Assembly (NCBI GenBank): GCA_031292915.1
Contig: JAUMSH010000056.1
Span: 1-64,000 of the forward strand
Direction of reading: 5' to 3'
DNA: 64,000 nt
Source: Collinsella sp.
Lineage (GTDB): Bacteria > Actinomycetota > Coriobacteriia > Coriobacteriales > Coriobacteriaceae
Below the pieces are notes generated by a model. The model was not told where the DNA came from. It made no database searches and saw only the letters and a list, made by a program, of their open reading frames with translations. The position numbers and the translations under genes are program-made. Positions 40,903 through 50,111 of this stretch are shown in pieces; the first letter of the stretch is position 1; each line of letters starts with the position of its first letter.

Positions 40903-41916
40903 CTATCCCCTAAATTCAAAGGTACTCAGGCCAAACGTCAGCAGATCGCCGTTGCGCAGCGGGCAGCGCGTAATGCGGCGGTTGTTGACGAGCGTGCCGT
41001 TGGTGGAATTGAGGTCCTCGATCGACCAATCCGAGCCCGTAAAGGTGAGCTGGGCGTGGCGGCGCGACACGTTGGGGTCGCGCAGGGCAATGTCGGAAAC
41101 TGAGCGCTCGCGACCGATGGTCACCTGTGCGGAGGTGATGCTATGGCTCTCGCCGCTCACGACGTCGACGAGCTGGGCGAGCGGGCGCTGCGGGGCGCGA
41201 GTGCTCGCCATGTTGGAGGCGATGCCGGCTGCGGCGCCTAGGCCCACGGCGGCACCGGTCGCGGCGGCTCCGCCCATGCCGGCAAGCGCGTCGCGCGAGA
41301 CGGTCTGAGGCACCGGGATGGGTGCGGCGGCGGGGTCGGGGACGCTAGGCGCGAAGGGGTCTGCCACGGCAAGCGGGTCGGGAGCGGCGGCGCGAGGCGT
41401 CGGCTGCTGCTGGGGCATGGCGGCGGGGCGCTGCTGCTGCGGGGCAGCAAACTGCTGCTGGCCGGCGCGCGGGGCGCTGGCGGCACGGCTTGTCGCGGAG
41501 TTGTTCTGGCCCAGGCCGTTTTGATAGGCGCGCTCTTCTTCGTACAGGCGGCCAAGCGTGGGGGCATCGACGTTCTCGGCAAAGACCGAGAACTTGCCGG
41601 CGCGCAGCTGCGGATCGATCATAAAGCGCACGAGGGGCTCGCCGACAAAGACATAGCGGCGCTTTTCGGCCTGCGCCTTCACAAACTCGCGGACCTCGCG
41701 CGAAAGCTCGGGGTAGAACGGGGCGAGCATGGGATCGTCGTCGGCGGCGATCAGGATGGTATAGAGTGCCGGCGCCGTGTTGACGCCGTTGATCACCAGA
41801 GTCTGATCCTCCATGTCGCGAGCGGCCTGCTTGGCAAGCTTCTTAAAGGAGAACGGGGCACGGGTGGCACCGAAGATGCCGGCCACGTGGTCCTCGAAGA
41901 TGTTCAGGAAGTTCAC
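40903..41916 (-). CDS. fhaA: FhaA-type protein (DUF3662 + FHA)
   Basis: A 337-residue cytoplasmic protein. The N-terminal DUF3662 domain (about 1-125) is typical of actinobacterial FhaA. The middle (about 140-245) is Gln/Pro/Ala-rich linker. The C-terminal FHA domain (about 255-337) has IGRERSVSDI, SRRHAQL and LNSTNGTLVNN. FhaA binds phosphorylated partners in wall synthesis, such as MviN in mycobacteria. It starts with GTG, with GGAGAGTGATC upstream, and overlaps the kinase stop codon by four bases. Confidence 0.93.
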   Translation of the reverse strand: MNFLNIFEDHVAGIFGATRAPFSFKKLAKQAARDMEDQTLVINGVNTAPALYTILIAADDDPMLAPFYPELSREVREFVKAQAEKRRYVFVGEPLVRFMIDPQLRAGKFSVFAENVDAPTLGRLYEEERAYQNGLGQNNSATSRAASAPRAGQQQFAAPQQQRPAAMPQQQPTPRAAAPDPLAVADPFAPSVPDPAAAPIPVPQTVSRDALAGMGGAAATGAAVGLGAAAGIASNMASTRAPQRPLAQLVDVVSGESHSITSAQVTIGRERSVSDIALRDPNVSRRHAQLTFTGSDWSIEDLNSTNGTLVNNRRITRCPLRNGDLLTFGLSTFEFRG

Positions 41917-43766
41917 GAAAGATCACTCTCCGTATAGGTTCTTTGGTATCCGAGCAAATATAGGCATATCCCAACGATTATAGAGGATAGGGTTCCCGCA
42001 ACCGCCGCCTTGGCGATGACCGCGGCTGCAAGGCTGGCAATTTCCATATGGTGTGCAAGACAGGACGCCGCTGAGCAGCCGATGCCGGTGGCAATGATGG
42101 CGGCGATTGCGGCAAGGTTTGAGCCCTGATCGGCACGCTTGGCATGTGCATTGAGCAGCGCAGATGACGCCGCGGCAGTTGCCGCGACCAGCCCAAAGGC
42201 AGCCCAAAGGAGCGGGTCTCCCAGCGCTGCGGCAACGTTACCGAGCCCCAGCACGCCTCCGGCTGAAAGCGCGACCGTGGCCAGACGGGCAAAAAGCGCG
42301 CCCATGCCCGTTGCCGCGGCGGCGCTTGCCGGGCCGAGCCAAAATGACGCGACGCCGGCGGCGACCCCAGCTGCCAGGAAGGTATTGCCGGTCAGACAGC
42401 CAAGCGCGAGTGCACAGGTGAGTGCGGCGCTCGCGGCAGCCTCGGTGCGACCCCAGGCGATCCACCAACCGGACATGGCGGCGGCAAAGATCACCGCGAC
42501 GGGCAACATCGACAGGATGCCCTGTGCCTGCATGGTGGCGTTGGCCATGAGCACCAAAAAGCCCACAGCCGAGATGGCCGAGCCAATCTGGGGGGCCAGG
42601 CCAGCCGCCGCTCCGATTGCGATAGCCGCAATGACCAGGCCGGGAAGCGCCGCGACCCCGGCCGTTTGCATCAGCAAAAAGCTAAAGGTGCCACACGTTA
42701 GCGCCGAGATAATGCGCATGGTGTAGTCGCGCGCATGGCTCCAGCGCGTGCCCGCCCAGCCGAGTGCGGGGTCGACCTCGATGGCGTCGTCCTCGTAGTG
42801 CGACGGCTCGATACCGTCGAGCTCCTGCTCGTCATCCGAAAGCTCGCCAACCATTTGCTCCAGGCTGCGACGGCCCTCGCGCACGCTGCCCAGACCGGCA
42901 AGGAGCTGGTCGCAAAATGCCTCGATGCTGTTGGGGCGGTCCTGCGGCATGGGGGAGAGCGCGCTCATGAGCGCGGCCTCGGCTCCCGGGGGAAAGTGTG
43001 GTATCAGCTCGCTGGGATAGGTGGCGCCGCCGATGATGCGGTCGAGCGAGTCGGCGGGCGTGGCCGCCATAAAGGGAGCGCTGCCGCACAGGCCCTCGTA
43101 GATCACACAGGCGAGGGCAAAGACATCGGCGCGCTCGTCGACCGTGCCGGTCTCGATATCGAGCTGCTCGGGCGGCATGTAGCCGATGGTGCCGCCGCGC
43201 GAGCCGCCAAAGCCACCGGCGGACGACAGTCGCGCCATGCCAAAGTCGGTGAGCTTTACATTGCCCGAGTGGTCGATGAGCACGTTGGCGGGCTTAATGT
43301 CCAGGTGGAGTACGCCATTGCTATGGGCGAAGGTAAGCGCCTGGCCCAGGGCATCGGCAATGGCTGCGGCCTCGTCAAAGGTAAGTGAGTGGCCGTCCAC
43401 GCGGTGCAAAAACTCGGCCAGCGACATGCCATCGACATATTCCATAACCAGGTAGGCATAGGCTGTGTCGTGCGTAAAGTCGATGACCTGCACGATATTG
43501 GGATGTTGAAGCATGGCGGCAGTGTGCGCCTCGCGCAGGACATCCATGATGTCGCTGGCGGGCATGCCGGCACCGTTGATAAGGGGGATGCGCTTAATGG
43601 CGACGCGGCGGCGCAGGTGCGTGTCGCGGCAGATCTCGATGGAGCCAAAACCGCCGGTCGCAAGTGTCTCGAGCGGCTGGTACCGCTTGAGCAGCTCGCG
43701 AGAGCTGGTGCCCTCCAAAGGAACGTCCGGCGAGAACCGGGCGGTATGTTGCGAGAAAAGCGGCAT
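41913..43766 (-). CDS. Ser/Thr kinase with polytopic membrane domain (PknA position)
   Basis: A 617-residue protein. The kinase domain (about 28-290) has glycine loop ATGGFGSIE, VAIKRI lysine, HLDIKPANVL catalytic loop and LTDFGMA. In place of the single helix of PknA, the C-terminal half (about 355-605) has many Ala/Gly-rich hydrophobic segments, so it is a multi-pass kinase without a clear external sensor. It is first in the operon with fhaA, fhaB, phosphatase, SEDS-PBP and pknB. GAGGG stands six bases before the ATG; a TTG two codons upstream is possible. Confidence 0.9.
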   Translation of the reverse strand: MPLFSQHTARFSPDVPLEGTSSRELLKRYQPLETLATGGFGSIEICRDTHLRRRVAIKRIPLINGAGMPASDIMDVLREAHTAAMLQHPNIVQVIDFTHDTAYAYLVMEYVDGMSLAEFLHRVDGHSLTFDEAAAIADALGQALTFAHSNGVLHLDIKPANVLIDHSGNVKLTDFGMARLSSAGGFGGSRGGTIGYMPPEQLDIETGTVDERADVFALACVIYEGLCGSAPFMAATPADSLDRIIGGATYPSELIPHFPPGAEAALMSALSPMPQDRPNSIEAFCDQLLAGLGSVREGRRSLEQMVGELSDDEQELDGIEPSHYEDDAIEVDPALGWAGTRWSHARDYTMRIISALTCGTFSFLLMQTAGVAALPGLVIAAIAIGAAAGLAPQIGSAISAVGFLVLMANATMQAQGILSMLPVAVIFAAAMSGWWIAWGRTEAAASAALTCALALGCLTGNTFLAAGVAAGVASFWLGPASAAAATGMGALFARLATVALSAGGVLGLGNVAAALGDPLLWAAFGLVAATAAASSALLNAHAKRADQGSNLAAIAAIIATGIGCSAASCLAHHMEIASLAAAVIAKAAVAGTLSSIIVGICLYLLGYQRTYTESDLS

Positions 43767-43910
43767 GGCCAACCCTCGTGCGTTTAAAGTTCGTTTGCGA
43801 GCGGCGGGCGCGGAGCCGAGCCGTTCGCGGTGGCATAGATGCTGCTAGTGTAGCACGCTCGGGCGGATGGCGAGGATAACGGGATGCGAGGCTGCCTGTC
43901 TGTCTTGGCC

Positions 43911-44627
43911 TTAGCGCTTCTTCTTGTTCTTCTTCTGCTTGCGCTGCTTGCCCTTGGTCTCCTGGGGCTTGTCGCCCTGCTTGGCCTCGGCGGCGGCCTT
44001 TTCAGCCTTCATCTTCTTGCGCTTGGTCTCGATGCGGAGTTTTTTGTTGATGCGCGCCTTAAGGAAGGTGCCAAACTGCTCGGCATCGCCGCGAATAAAG
44101 GTTTCCTTAGGGATCGTCACGCCCTGGTCGGCGAACATAGCCACAAAGATGCGCTCGCCGTCGAGCACGTGGTCGAGCTTTTCAAACGGGAAGAACTGCG
44201 ACTTGCCGCTCTTGCCCCAAACCATCAGGCCGTCCTCGTTGACGGCGACGCGGCGATAGCGGCCACCCATGGACTCGTCGGCCTCGACGGCGTCGATAAA
44301 GTCGCGGGCGAGCGTGTGGTGCAGGTTCTTGCTCCACCAGGCCAAAAAGGCGCCGAACACGATCAGCACGACGCCGAACTTGATCCAGCTGCCGCCGGCC
44401 ACCAACATGCCGATGCCGATGAGCGCGGCAATCGCGGCGGCGACGTACAGGGAGCCACGGCGCCTGGGCGAGGCGACCAGGCGCGCAAAGTCGGTGACCA
44501 GGTCGTTTTCGTACTGGTACTCGTTGAGGTACAGGATGCCGTCATCGGCCGCGGCCTGCTCCTCGAGCGCGACCTCGACCTGGTCGGCTGCTTCGGAGGG
44601 AACGAGGTTGCTCTCTGCGTCTGCCAT
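43911..44627 (-). CDS. Membrane protein with YcxB-like domain
   Basis: A 238-residue protein with two adjacent membrane helices (about 60-105) followed by a YcxB-type cytoplasmic domain (RRVAVNEDGLMVWGKSGKSQ, FFPFEKLDHVLDGERIFVAM). The C terminus (about 195-238) is an extremely Lys-rich tail ending KKNKKKR, which may contact nucleic acid or anionic lipid. YcxB proteins have no established role. It stands alone between the kinase operon and the divergent dnaX. Confidence 0.7.
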   Translation of the reverse strand: MADAESNLVPSEAADQVEVALEEQAAADDGILYLNEYQYENDLVTDFARLVASPRRRGSLYVAAAIAALIGIGMLVAGGSWIKFGVVLIVFGAFLAWWSKNLHHTLARDFIDAVEADESMGGRYRRVAVNEDGLMVWGKSGKSQFFPFEKLDHVLDGERIFVAMFADQGVTIPKETFIRGDAEQFGTFLKARINKKLRIETKRKKMKAEKAAAEAKQGDKPQETKGKQRKQKKNKKKR

Positions 44628-44742
44628 GCTCTTTGGACTCCTATCGCGGCGGGCTCGCCGTACGGGTTATTATGAATGCAGTATGCCGTGCGACCGCATG
44701 GCCGTCGCGGCAACAAGTCTCAGTATACCCGGGGGAGCACCC

Positions 44743-47193
44743 ATGGAATCGTTGTACCGAAAGTATCGCCCGCTCACCTTCGACTCCGTGGTGGGCCAGC
44801 AGCATATCGTCTCGACGCTCGAACACGCCATCACCGAGGGGCGCCTGTCCCACGCCTACCTGTTCTGTGGACCGCGCGGCACGGGCAAGACCACTATGGC
44901 GCGCATTCTGGCCAAGGCGCTGCTGTGCCGCAATGCCGAGGCGGCGCGCGCCGAGGGTGCAAGCGGCTGCATGCCCGACGGTACTTGCGAGGAGTGCGAG
45001 CTCATCGCCGAGGGCAACCACCCCGATGTCTACGAGCTCGATGCCGCAAGCCGTACCGGCGTGGACAACGTGCGCGAGGAGATTATCAACTCCGTCAACT
45101 TTGCCCCGGTGCGCGGCAAGTACAAGATCTATATCATCGACGAGGTCCACATGCTCACGACGGCGGCGTTCAACGCGCTGCTCAAGACTCTTGAGGAGCC
45201 GCCGGCGCACGTGATCTTTGTGCTGTGCACCACCGACCCGCAAAAGATTTTGGAGACCATCCTCTCACGCTGCCAGCGTTTCGATTTCCATCGCATCGGC
45301 AACGAGGATATCGAGCATCGCCTGGCATACGTGTGCGAGCAGGAGGGCTTCGATTACGACGACGAGGCGCTGGCTATCGTGGCGCGCCATGCAAAGGGCG
45401 GCATGCGCGACGCGTTGTCCACGCTGGAGCAGCTGAGCGTCTTTGGCAACGGTTCTGTGCATGCGGACGACGCCCGCTCGCTTTTAGGCGAGGTTTCGGA
45501 CCAGATTCTGGGCGAGTTTTCCCGCGCCATTGCCGATCGCGATGTTGCCGAGCTGTATGGGCTTATTCGCGCGCAGGTCGAGGAAGGTAACGATCTGCTG
45601 GAACTGACGCGCGACCTGGTGGCGCACGTGCGCGACGTGTATGTTGCCTGCGTTGCCGGTGCCCGTGCCGAGCTGTTTGAGGGTGGCTCCGAGCAGGCCG
45701 AGGCGCTTGCTGCCGAGGCCGCTGCCTTTGGTGAGCATCCTGCCGACCGTCTGGCCCGTGTGCTGACAGTGCTCGACGATGCCGCACTGGAGATGAGGGG
45801 CGCGAGCGACGTGCGCCTGGTGCTCGAGATCGCCTGCACGCGTCTGGCGCGTCCTGAGGCTGATTTAACGATTGAGGCATTGGCCGAGCGCGTGGCACGC
45901 CTGGAGGCCATGGTTGCCAATGCCGCCGTGCCGGCGAGCGTGGCGGCTGCTCAGGCCGCCGCGCCTGCAGCATCCGTACCCGCTGCTGCCCAGCAGCCGA
46001 CGCTCATTTCGGGCGCCCGTGCTGCTGCTCCTGCGGCGACCGCCGCCCCCGCTGCTACGTCCGCGCGCCAGGGCGGTATGCCTTGGGACCGTGGTGCTGC
46101 TGTTCCGGCTGCCCAGCCTGCGCCCCGTTCTGCGTCCGTGTCAGCTTCCAAGCCTGCGGCGCCTGCACCTCAGTCTGCGCCGGCTCCGACGCCTCAGCCC
46201 GTTGCGGCCTCCGCGCCTGCTACCGCTCCGGCACCTAAGCCCCAGTCCAACAATGCCGCCCAGGTTGCCGCCGCCGGTGCTGCCGAGACGCCCGCGGTCG
46301 AGGATGCCGGAGAGCTGCAGCGCAAATGGGCCGAGGTTGTCGAGCGTGTCAAGGCACGTCAGGCTTCCTACGCAGGGCTTTTGCTCAACGCCCGCGCCAC
46401 GGCCGACGACGGCTCCAAGCTCACGGTCTCGTTCCCCGCGGGTTCGACTTTTGCCATTAAGATGCTCGGTCGCGCCGATACGCAGTCGGTGGTCCTGCCG
46501 ACGGTCTGCGCGGTCTTCGGTCGTCGTACCGTCGACTATGTCCTGGATGGGGGTGGCACGCCGGCTCCTCAACATGAGGAGCATTCTCCATCTGCACGGG
46601 CTGCGGCATCTGCGGACCCGCAACCCGTGTCCTCGGCGGCCCCTGTATCCTCGAGCGCCAGCGCGCCGCAGCAGCAAGCGGCGCCGGTAGCGGCATCGAC
46701 CCCGTCGGCGCCTAAGCCCGCGGCGCCCAAACCGGCTGCTCCGACACCCGCGCCCAAGTCGTCTGACCTGGGCAAAGCCCCCTGGCTACGCTCCGACAAC
46801 CCCGCCGGCGCTCCTGCCACGGGTAAGCTCCCGACCGAGCCCGCGCCCCGAGCGCCCGAGCGCGCGTCCGCTCCCAAGGCTCAGCCTGTCGCGCCGTGGG
46901 AATCCGAGCAGGTGCCCTACGACGACGCTATGGTCGGCGGCTTCGCCGGCGATGCGAGCGGGGACGATCTGCCTCCGTTCGACGTGCCGGGTGCGACGCC
47001 CGCGCCCAAGTCCGCTGCAGCTGCCCCCAAAGAGGAGGACGCTCCTGCAGCTCCCTGGGAGTCCAACCCCGGCGCCGGCAGCCCCTTCGGCCATCAGGGC
47101 GCAGCCCCGAGCATCCCGCAGACCGAGGACGAGGCCAAAGCCCTCATCCGCAGCGTCTTCGGTCAGTCCACCATCTTCAAACCGGTGGAGTAG
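44743..47193 (+). CDS. dnaX: DNA polymerase III subunit gamma/tau
   Basis: An 816-residue clamp-loader ATPase. AAA+ domain: Walker A GPRGTGKTT near residue 46, zinc-binding cysteines (CRNAE.., GC, GTCEEC) at about 64-90, Walker B IIDEVHML near 130 and the SRC-type sensor region LSRCQRF near 174. Domain III runs to about 370. The rest is a long Ala/Pro linker (about 390-500 and 600-760) around a tau-like domain (KWAEVVERVKARQASYAGLL, residues about 527-600). The start at 44743 follows GGGGGAG; the frame open to 44269 is antisense to the YcxB gene. It loads the sliding clamp and couples polymerases at the replication fork. Confidence 0.96.
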   Translation: MESLYRKYRPLTFDSVVGQQHIVSTLEHAITEGRLSHAYLFCGPRGTGKTTMARILAKALLCRNAEAARAEGASGCMPDGTCEECELIAEGNHPDVYELDAASRTGVDNVREEIINSVNFAPVRGKYKIYIIDEVHMLTTAAFNALLKTLEEPPAHVIFVLCTTDPQKILETILSRCQRFDFHRIGNEDIEHRLAYVCEQEGFDYDDEALAIVARHAKGGMRDALSTLEQLSVFGNGSVHADDARSLLGEVSDQILGEFSRAIADRDVAELYGLIRAQVEEGNDLLELTRDLVAHVRDVYVACVAGARAELFEGGSEQAEALAAEAAAFGEHPADRLARVLTVLDDAALEMRGASDVRLVLEIACTRLARPEADLTIEALAERVARLEAMVANAAVPASVAAAQAAAPAASVPAAAQQPTLISGARAAAPAATAAPAATSARQGGMPWDRGAAVPAAQPAPRSASVSASKPAAPAPQSAPAPTPQPVAASAPATAPAPKPQSNNAAQVAAAGAAETPAVEDAGELQRKWAEVVERVKARQASYAGLLLNARATADDGSKLTVSFPAGSTFAIKMLGRADTQSVVLPTVCAVFGRRTVDYVLDGGGTPAPQHEEHSPSARAAASADPQPVSSAAPVSSSASAPQQQAAPVAASTPSAPKPAAPKPAAPTPAPKSSDLGKAPWLRSDNPAGAPATGKLPTEPAPRAPERASAPKAQPVAPWESEQVPYDDAMVGGFAGDASGDDLPPFDVPGATPAPKSAAAAPKEEDAPAAPWESNPGAGSPFGHQGAAPSIPQTEDEAKALIRSVFGQSTIFKPVE

Positions 47194-47214
47194 CTGCGCA
47201 GGCGGGTATACTGC

Positions 47215-47688
47215 TCAAGAAGAGGACCCCTTGTCCGGGCGCATCTGTATTTCGGACATGTGTAATGTGGTGCCGCGTATATCGCATTCGAGCAGACAGG
47301 TGCGTGACGGTCGGCCTAGGATGCTGAGGTCGATACGATACGCCGCATAGCTGTCCGTGTACTCGACTTGCTCGGCGTTGAGGGTTGCTCCGATTGTCAA
47401 GAAAGCGCCTGGTTCGGCATCGACAATCTTGGAGTCCTTTATCTTGACCCTGAACTCTTGGTAGAGGGACGGGCTGTTGTAGTAAACAGTTCGGGTTCCG
47501 TCGGTGCACTCATCGGTCGTCTCCCATTTGACGACGGGCTGGTCCGAGCTGGCTATCAGCAGTTCTGCTCCAAAGGCTATGGCATGGGTGATGACAACCA
47601 GTAATGCCCAGCCGACAAAGAGATAGAGAACCACATATGCAACGGGGTGTTTTGAGCGGATGTTTTGGAGCGCGTCGGGGGCATTCAT
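47215..47688 (-). CDS. Hypothetical membrane-anchored protein
   Basis: A 157-residue protein, not recognised. An N-terminal helix at about 16-40 (VAYVVLYLFVGWALLVVITH) anchors it; the remainder, with three cysteines, is probably extracytoplasmic and beta-rich. GGAGGTG precedes the ATG, a near-perfect ribosome binding site. It lies on the opposite strand between dnaX and ybaB, an insertion in the otherwise conserved dnaX-ybaB-recR order. Confidence 0.65.
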   Translation of the reverse strand: MNAPDALQNIRSKHPVAYVVLYLFVGWALLVVITHAIAFGAELLIASSDQPVVKWETTDECTDGTRTVYYNSPSLYQEFRVKIKDSKIVDAEPGAFLTIGATLNAEQVEYTDSYAAYRIDLSILGRPSRTCLLECDIRGTTLHMSEIQMRPDKGSSS

Positions 47689-47832
47689 GGGGGCACCTCC
47701 AAATTGCTGTCTGTGACAATCAAATTATACCCTGCCATCATGAGCGCCGCCTCGAGCAGCGGTTCGGCATTTTGTTATCTAGCCGGATGCAAAAAATGTC
47801 GGATTCCGGCTCTACAAGATTTAACTTTCAAT

Positions 47833-47867
47833 ATTATGCAGATGCGAATTATTCAACTTCGCATAAT
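47833..47867. promoter_or_regulatory. Competing inverted repeats upstream of ybaB
   Basis: ATTATGC (47833-47839) pairs with GCATAAT (47861-47867), while ATGCGAA (47842-47848) pairs with TTCGCAT (47858-47864); the two 3' arms overlap, so they exclude each other. GAGTGC/GCACTC follows at 47872-47887. The 340-bp gap holds no gene. It may be a regulatory site, or only an end structure of the flanking genes. Confidence 0.35.
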
Positions 47868-48029
47868 CTTTGAGTGCGGCTTGCACTCCAGGACATGTAT
47901 ATCGACTGAGGTAACACGTCCGCCCCGCTCTCTCGCCGCGCGCCGTGGTACGATTTTTGAGTTTGAAAGTCCCGCCGTGCTCCGGCTGCCCTTGCAGCTC
48001 GGCGTGCGGCCGCACGTAAAGGAGCCATC

Positions 48030-48350
48030 ATGGCCGGTATGAACATGCAGCAGATGATGAAGCAGGCCCGCAAGATGCAGGAGCAGCTTGCCGCCGCGCA
48101 GGAGAATCTCAAGTCCCAGACCGTCGACGCCTCTGCCGGCGGCGGTATGGTCAAGGTGACCGTCAATGGCGAGATGGAGCTCGTCAACCTCACCATCGAC
48201 CCCGATGCCCTCGATCCCGAGGACGTCGATATGCTGCAGGACATGATCATGGCTGCCGTCAACGAGGCCGTCCGCGGCGTCAACGAGCTCGCCAACAAGC
48301 AGATGGGCGCCATCACCGGCGGCCTCAACATCCCGGGTATGCCGTTCTAA
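48030..48350 (+). CDS. ybaB: YbaB/EbfC nucleoid-associated protein
   Basis: A 106-residue DNA-binding protein of the YbaB/EbfC family that forms dimers with a helical-arm tweezer shape and binds nucleoid DNA. Recognisable segments are the Met/Gln-rich start (MNMQQMMKQARKMQEQLA), the central GGGMVKVTVNGEMELVNLTIDP, and the PEDVDMLQDMIMAAVNEA helix. AAAGGAG precedes the ATG. It forms an operon with recR, 13 bp downstream. Confidence 0.95.
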   Translation: MAGMNMQQMMKQARKMQEQLAAAQENLKSQTVDASAGGGMVKVTVNGEMELVNLTIDPDALDPEDVDMLQDMIMAAVNEAVRGVNELANKQMGAITGGLNIPGMPF

Positions 48351-48363
48351 GACACGCATATAT

Positions 48364-48960
48364 ATGAGTGCGAATCACAGTCTGCAAAAACTGCTCGATG
48401 AGCTGGGCCGTCTGCCGGGCATTGGTCCCAAGTCGGCCCAGCGCATCGCCTATTACCTGCTCGAGGCCGATGCCGAGGAGGCCCGCCGCCTGGCCGAGGC
48501 CATCCTGGAGGTCAAGCAGGAGATCCACTTTTGCAGCCGTTGCTTTAACTACGCCACGGCCGATGAGTGCTCCATCTGCCAGGACCCGATGCGCGACACC
48601 ACCCGCATCTGCGTGGTGGGTGAGCCGCGCGATGTCCAGGCGATTGAGCGCACGGGCAGCTACCACGGCCTCTACCACGTATTGGGCGGCGTGATCAGTC
48701 CCATGGACAAGATTGGCCCCGAGCAGCTGCACATCCGCGAGCTGCTGGCGCGTCTGGGCCACGAGGATATCCATGAGGTCATCATCGCCACCAACCCCAA
48801 CATCGAGGGCGAGACCACGGCGAGCTATCTGGCCCGTACCATCAAGCCGTTGGGCGTCGAGGTGTCGCGTCTGGCAAGCGGCCTTCCCGTGGGCGGCGAC
48901 TTGGAGTATGCCGACGAGCTTACGCTTGGCCGCGCCATCGAGGCCCGTCGCGCGATTTAG
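48364..48960 (+). CDS. recR: Recombination mediator RecR
   Basis: A 198-residue protein of normal length. It acts with RecO (and RecF) to load RecA on gapped DNA. It has the helix-hairpin-helix LPGIGPKSAQRIAYYLL near 16-32, a C4 zinc finger CSRC..CSIC at about 57-75, a Toprim domain (about 80-170) with ICVVGEPRDVQAIE and NPNIEGETTA, and the C-terminal LASGLPVGGDLEYADELT. No Shine-Dalgarno sequence is visible between ybaB and the ATG, so it is probably coupled to ybaB translation. Confidence 0.96.
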   Translation: MSANHSLQKLLDELGRLPGIGPKSAQRIAYYLLEADAEEARRLAEAILEVKQEIHFCSRCFNYATADECSICQDPMRDTTRICVVGEPRDVQAIERTGSYHGLYHVLGGVISPMDKIGPEQLHIRELLARLGHEDIHEVIIATNPNIEGETTASYLARTIKPLGVEVSRLASGLPVGGDLEYADELTLGRAIEARRAI

Positions 48961-49165
48961 GTGGCGAGCCTGCTCCTGCCGTATGTTTTCCTCGCGACGC
49001 ACGGGGTAGTCATAATTTCCCCGTGCGACTGTGAGTTTGTTGTGCAACAAAGATGCTTCGTATCCGCTTATCGCATGGATGCTTCCGCTCGCATCCTTTA
49101 TTTGCCCATTCGTTGCGCAACCTTTTGGGTTCGCTGATACACTCAAATATGGATTTGAATGAATG

Positions 49166-49190
49166 CGCCGCTTCTGAGCGGCGTGTTTTT
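49166..49190 (+). terminator. Terminator in the leader of the next gene (attenuator)
   Basis: CGCCGCT (49166-49172) pairs with AGCGGCG (49177-49183), then TGTTTTTC. It ends only 16 bp before the ATG at 49206 and directly before GGAGGAG, so RNA polymerase must pass it to express the downstream operon. A short frame starting at 49150 (MDLNECAASE) crosses it. Confidence 0.65.
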
Positions 49191-49205
49191 CTTGGAGGAG
49201 AACGC

Positions 49206-50111
49206 ATGCGGCCCGGTGGCACTCAGACAAAGCGCGGCGCCGCGGTGCGCATGCGACGCCGGCTGGGCTTGGCGCCGCGGGCGTACGCACTGCTGTCCTG
49301 CTCGCTGGTGCTGGTCATAGCTGGCGTTTCTGCCTATGGCATGACCGTGCCGTCCATGATGCAGGCGCATGCCGCACGCGAACCGCGCGTGGGGCATGAG
49401 GTCAAAAGTGATCTGGGTACCACGACTGGATATGCTTGGGCAAGTGTAGTCGCGCATATTGTGTTTGGCACTGACGATGCGGACGGCGCCGAGGCCCCGG
49501 ACAACGAAGTCACGCTTGCCAATGGCAAAACCATCGTGCTCACCAACACCAAGATCATCGATCGGTTGTCCAACAATAGCGTGGCGGCAACGGTGAATAA
49601 GGTCGAGCAGCGGAAGGAGCAGGACGCCCGGCAGTCCGGAAAGCCCGGTAGCTCGGATACTTCTGGCTCCGGCTCGGATTCATCGAGTTCGGGCGGCGGC
49701 TCTGGGTCGGGTTCCTCTACCGGAGGGTCTGGAAACGGCGGCTCGACGGGCGGCAACACTGACAACGATGCAAACTCCGGTGGCCTTTCCGCTGCTGAAG
49801 AAGAGAGCATTCACAGTTGGCTTGTGACCAAGTACAACATGCTCGACGGCTATGTTTCTCGTGCCAATGACGTGGTCTCGACCTATAACTCTACGGGAGA
49901 TCCCAGACCGTGCGACAGCCTGGCGAATGACATGTTTGCCATCCGTGCTGAGTTCGGTCGACAAAGGTTCTCGACCGAATCTAAGTGGTATCAGCAGTAT
50001 GCCAATCTGTGGGGCTGTTATACCAACCTATGTCAATGGGTCGGCCATTACGGCGATGATGACGTCGCGCTCGGTAACTTCAACAATAACGTGGCGGCGC
50101 TTGCCCTATGA
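49206..50111 (+). CDS. Membrane-anchored Ser/Gly-linker protein
   Basis: A 301-residue protein of unknown family. The basic N terminus (RMRRRLGLAPR) leads into one membrane helix (about 27-48). The exported part has a domain with NEVTLANGKTIVLTNTK, a Gly/Ser linker (about 148-195) and a C-terminal domain with several Trp, Tyr and Cys residues (DPRPCDSLANDMF, LWGCYTNLCQWVGHYG). GGAGGAG stands before the ATG. The stop codon overlaps the start of a kinase gene (ATGA), so it forms one unit with the kinase and FHA protein and may be the external sensor. Confidence 0.7.
   Translation: MRPGGTQTKRGAAVRMRRRLGLAPRAYALLSCSLVLVIAGVSAYGMTVPSMMQAHAAREPRVGHEVKSDLGTTTGYAWASVVAHIVFGTDDADGAEAPDNEVTLANGKTIVLTNTKIIDRLSNNSVAATVNKVEQRKEQDARQSGKPGSSDTSGSGSDSSSSGGGSGSGSSTGGSGNGGSTGGNTDNDANSGGLSAAEEESIHSWLVTKYNMLDGYVSRANDVVSTYNSTGDPRPCDSLANDMFAIRAEFGRQRFSTESKWYQQYANLWGCYTNLCQWVGHYGDDDVALGNFNNNVAALAL

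Noticed and set aside
44269..44742. N-terminal extension of DnaX by 158 codons
   Set aside because: The extension runs antisense through the YcxB-like gene, while MESLYRKYRPLTF at 44743 is the standard DnaX start with GGGGGAG upstream.
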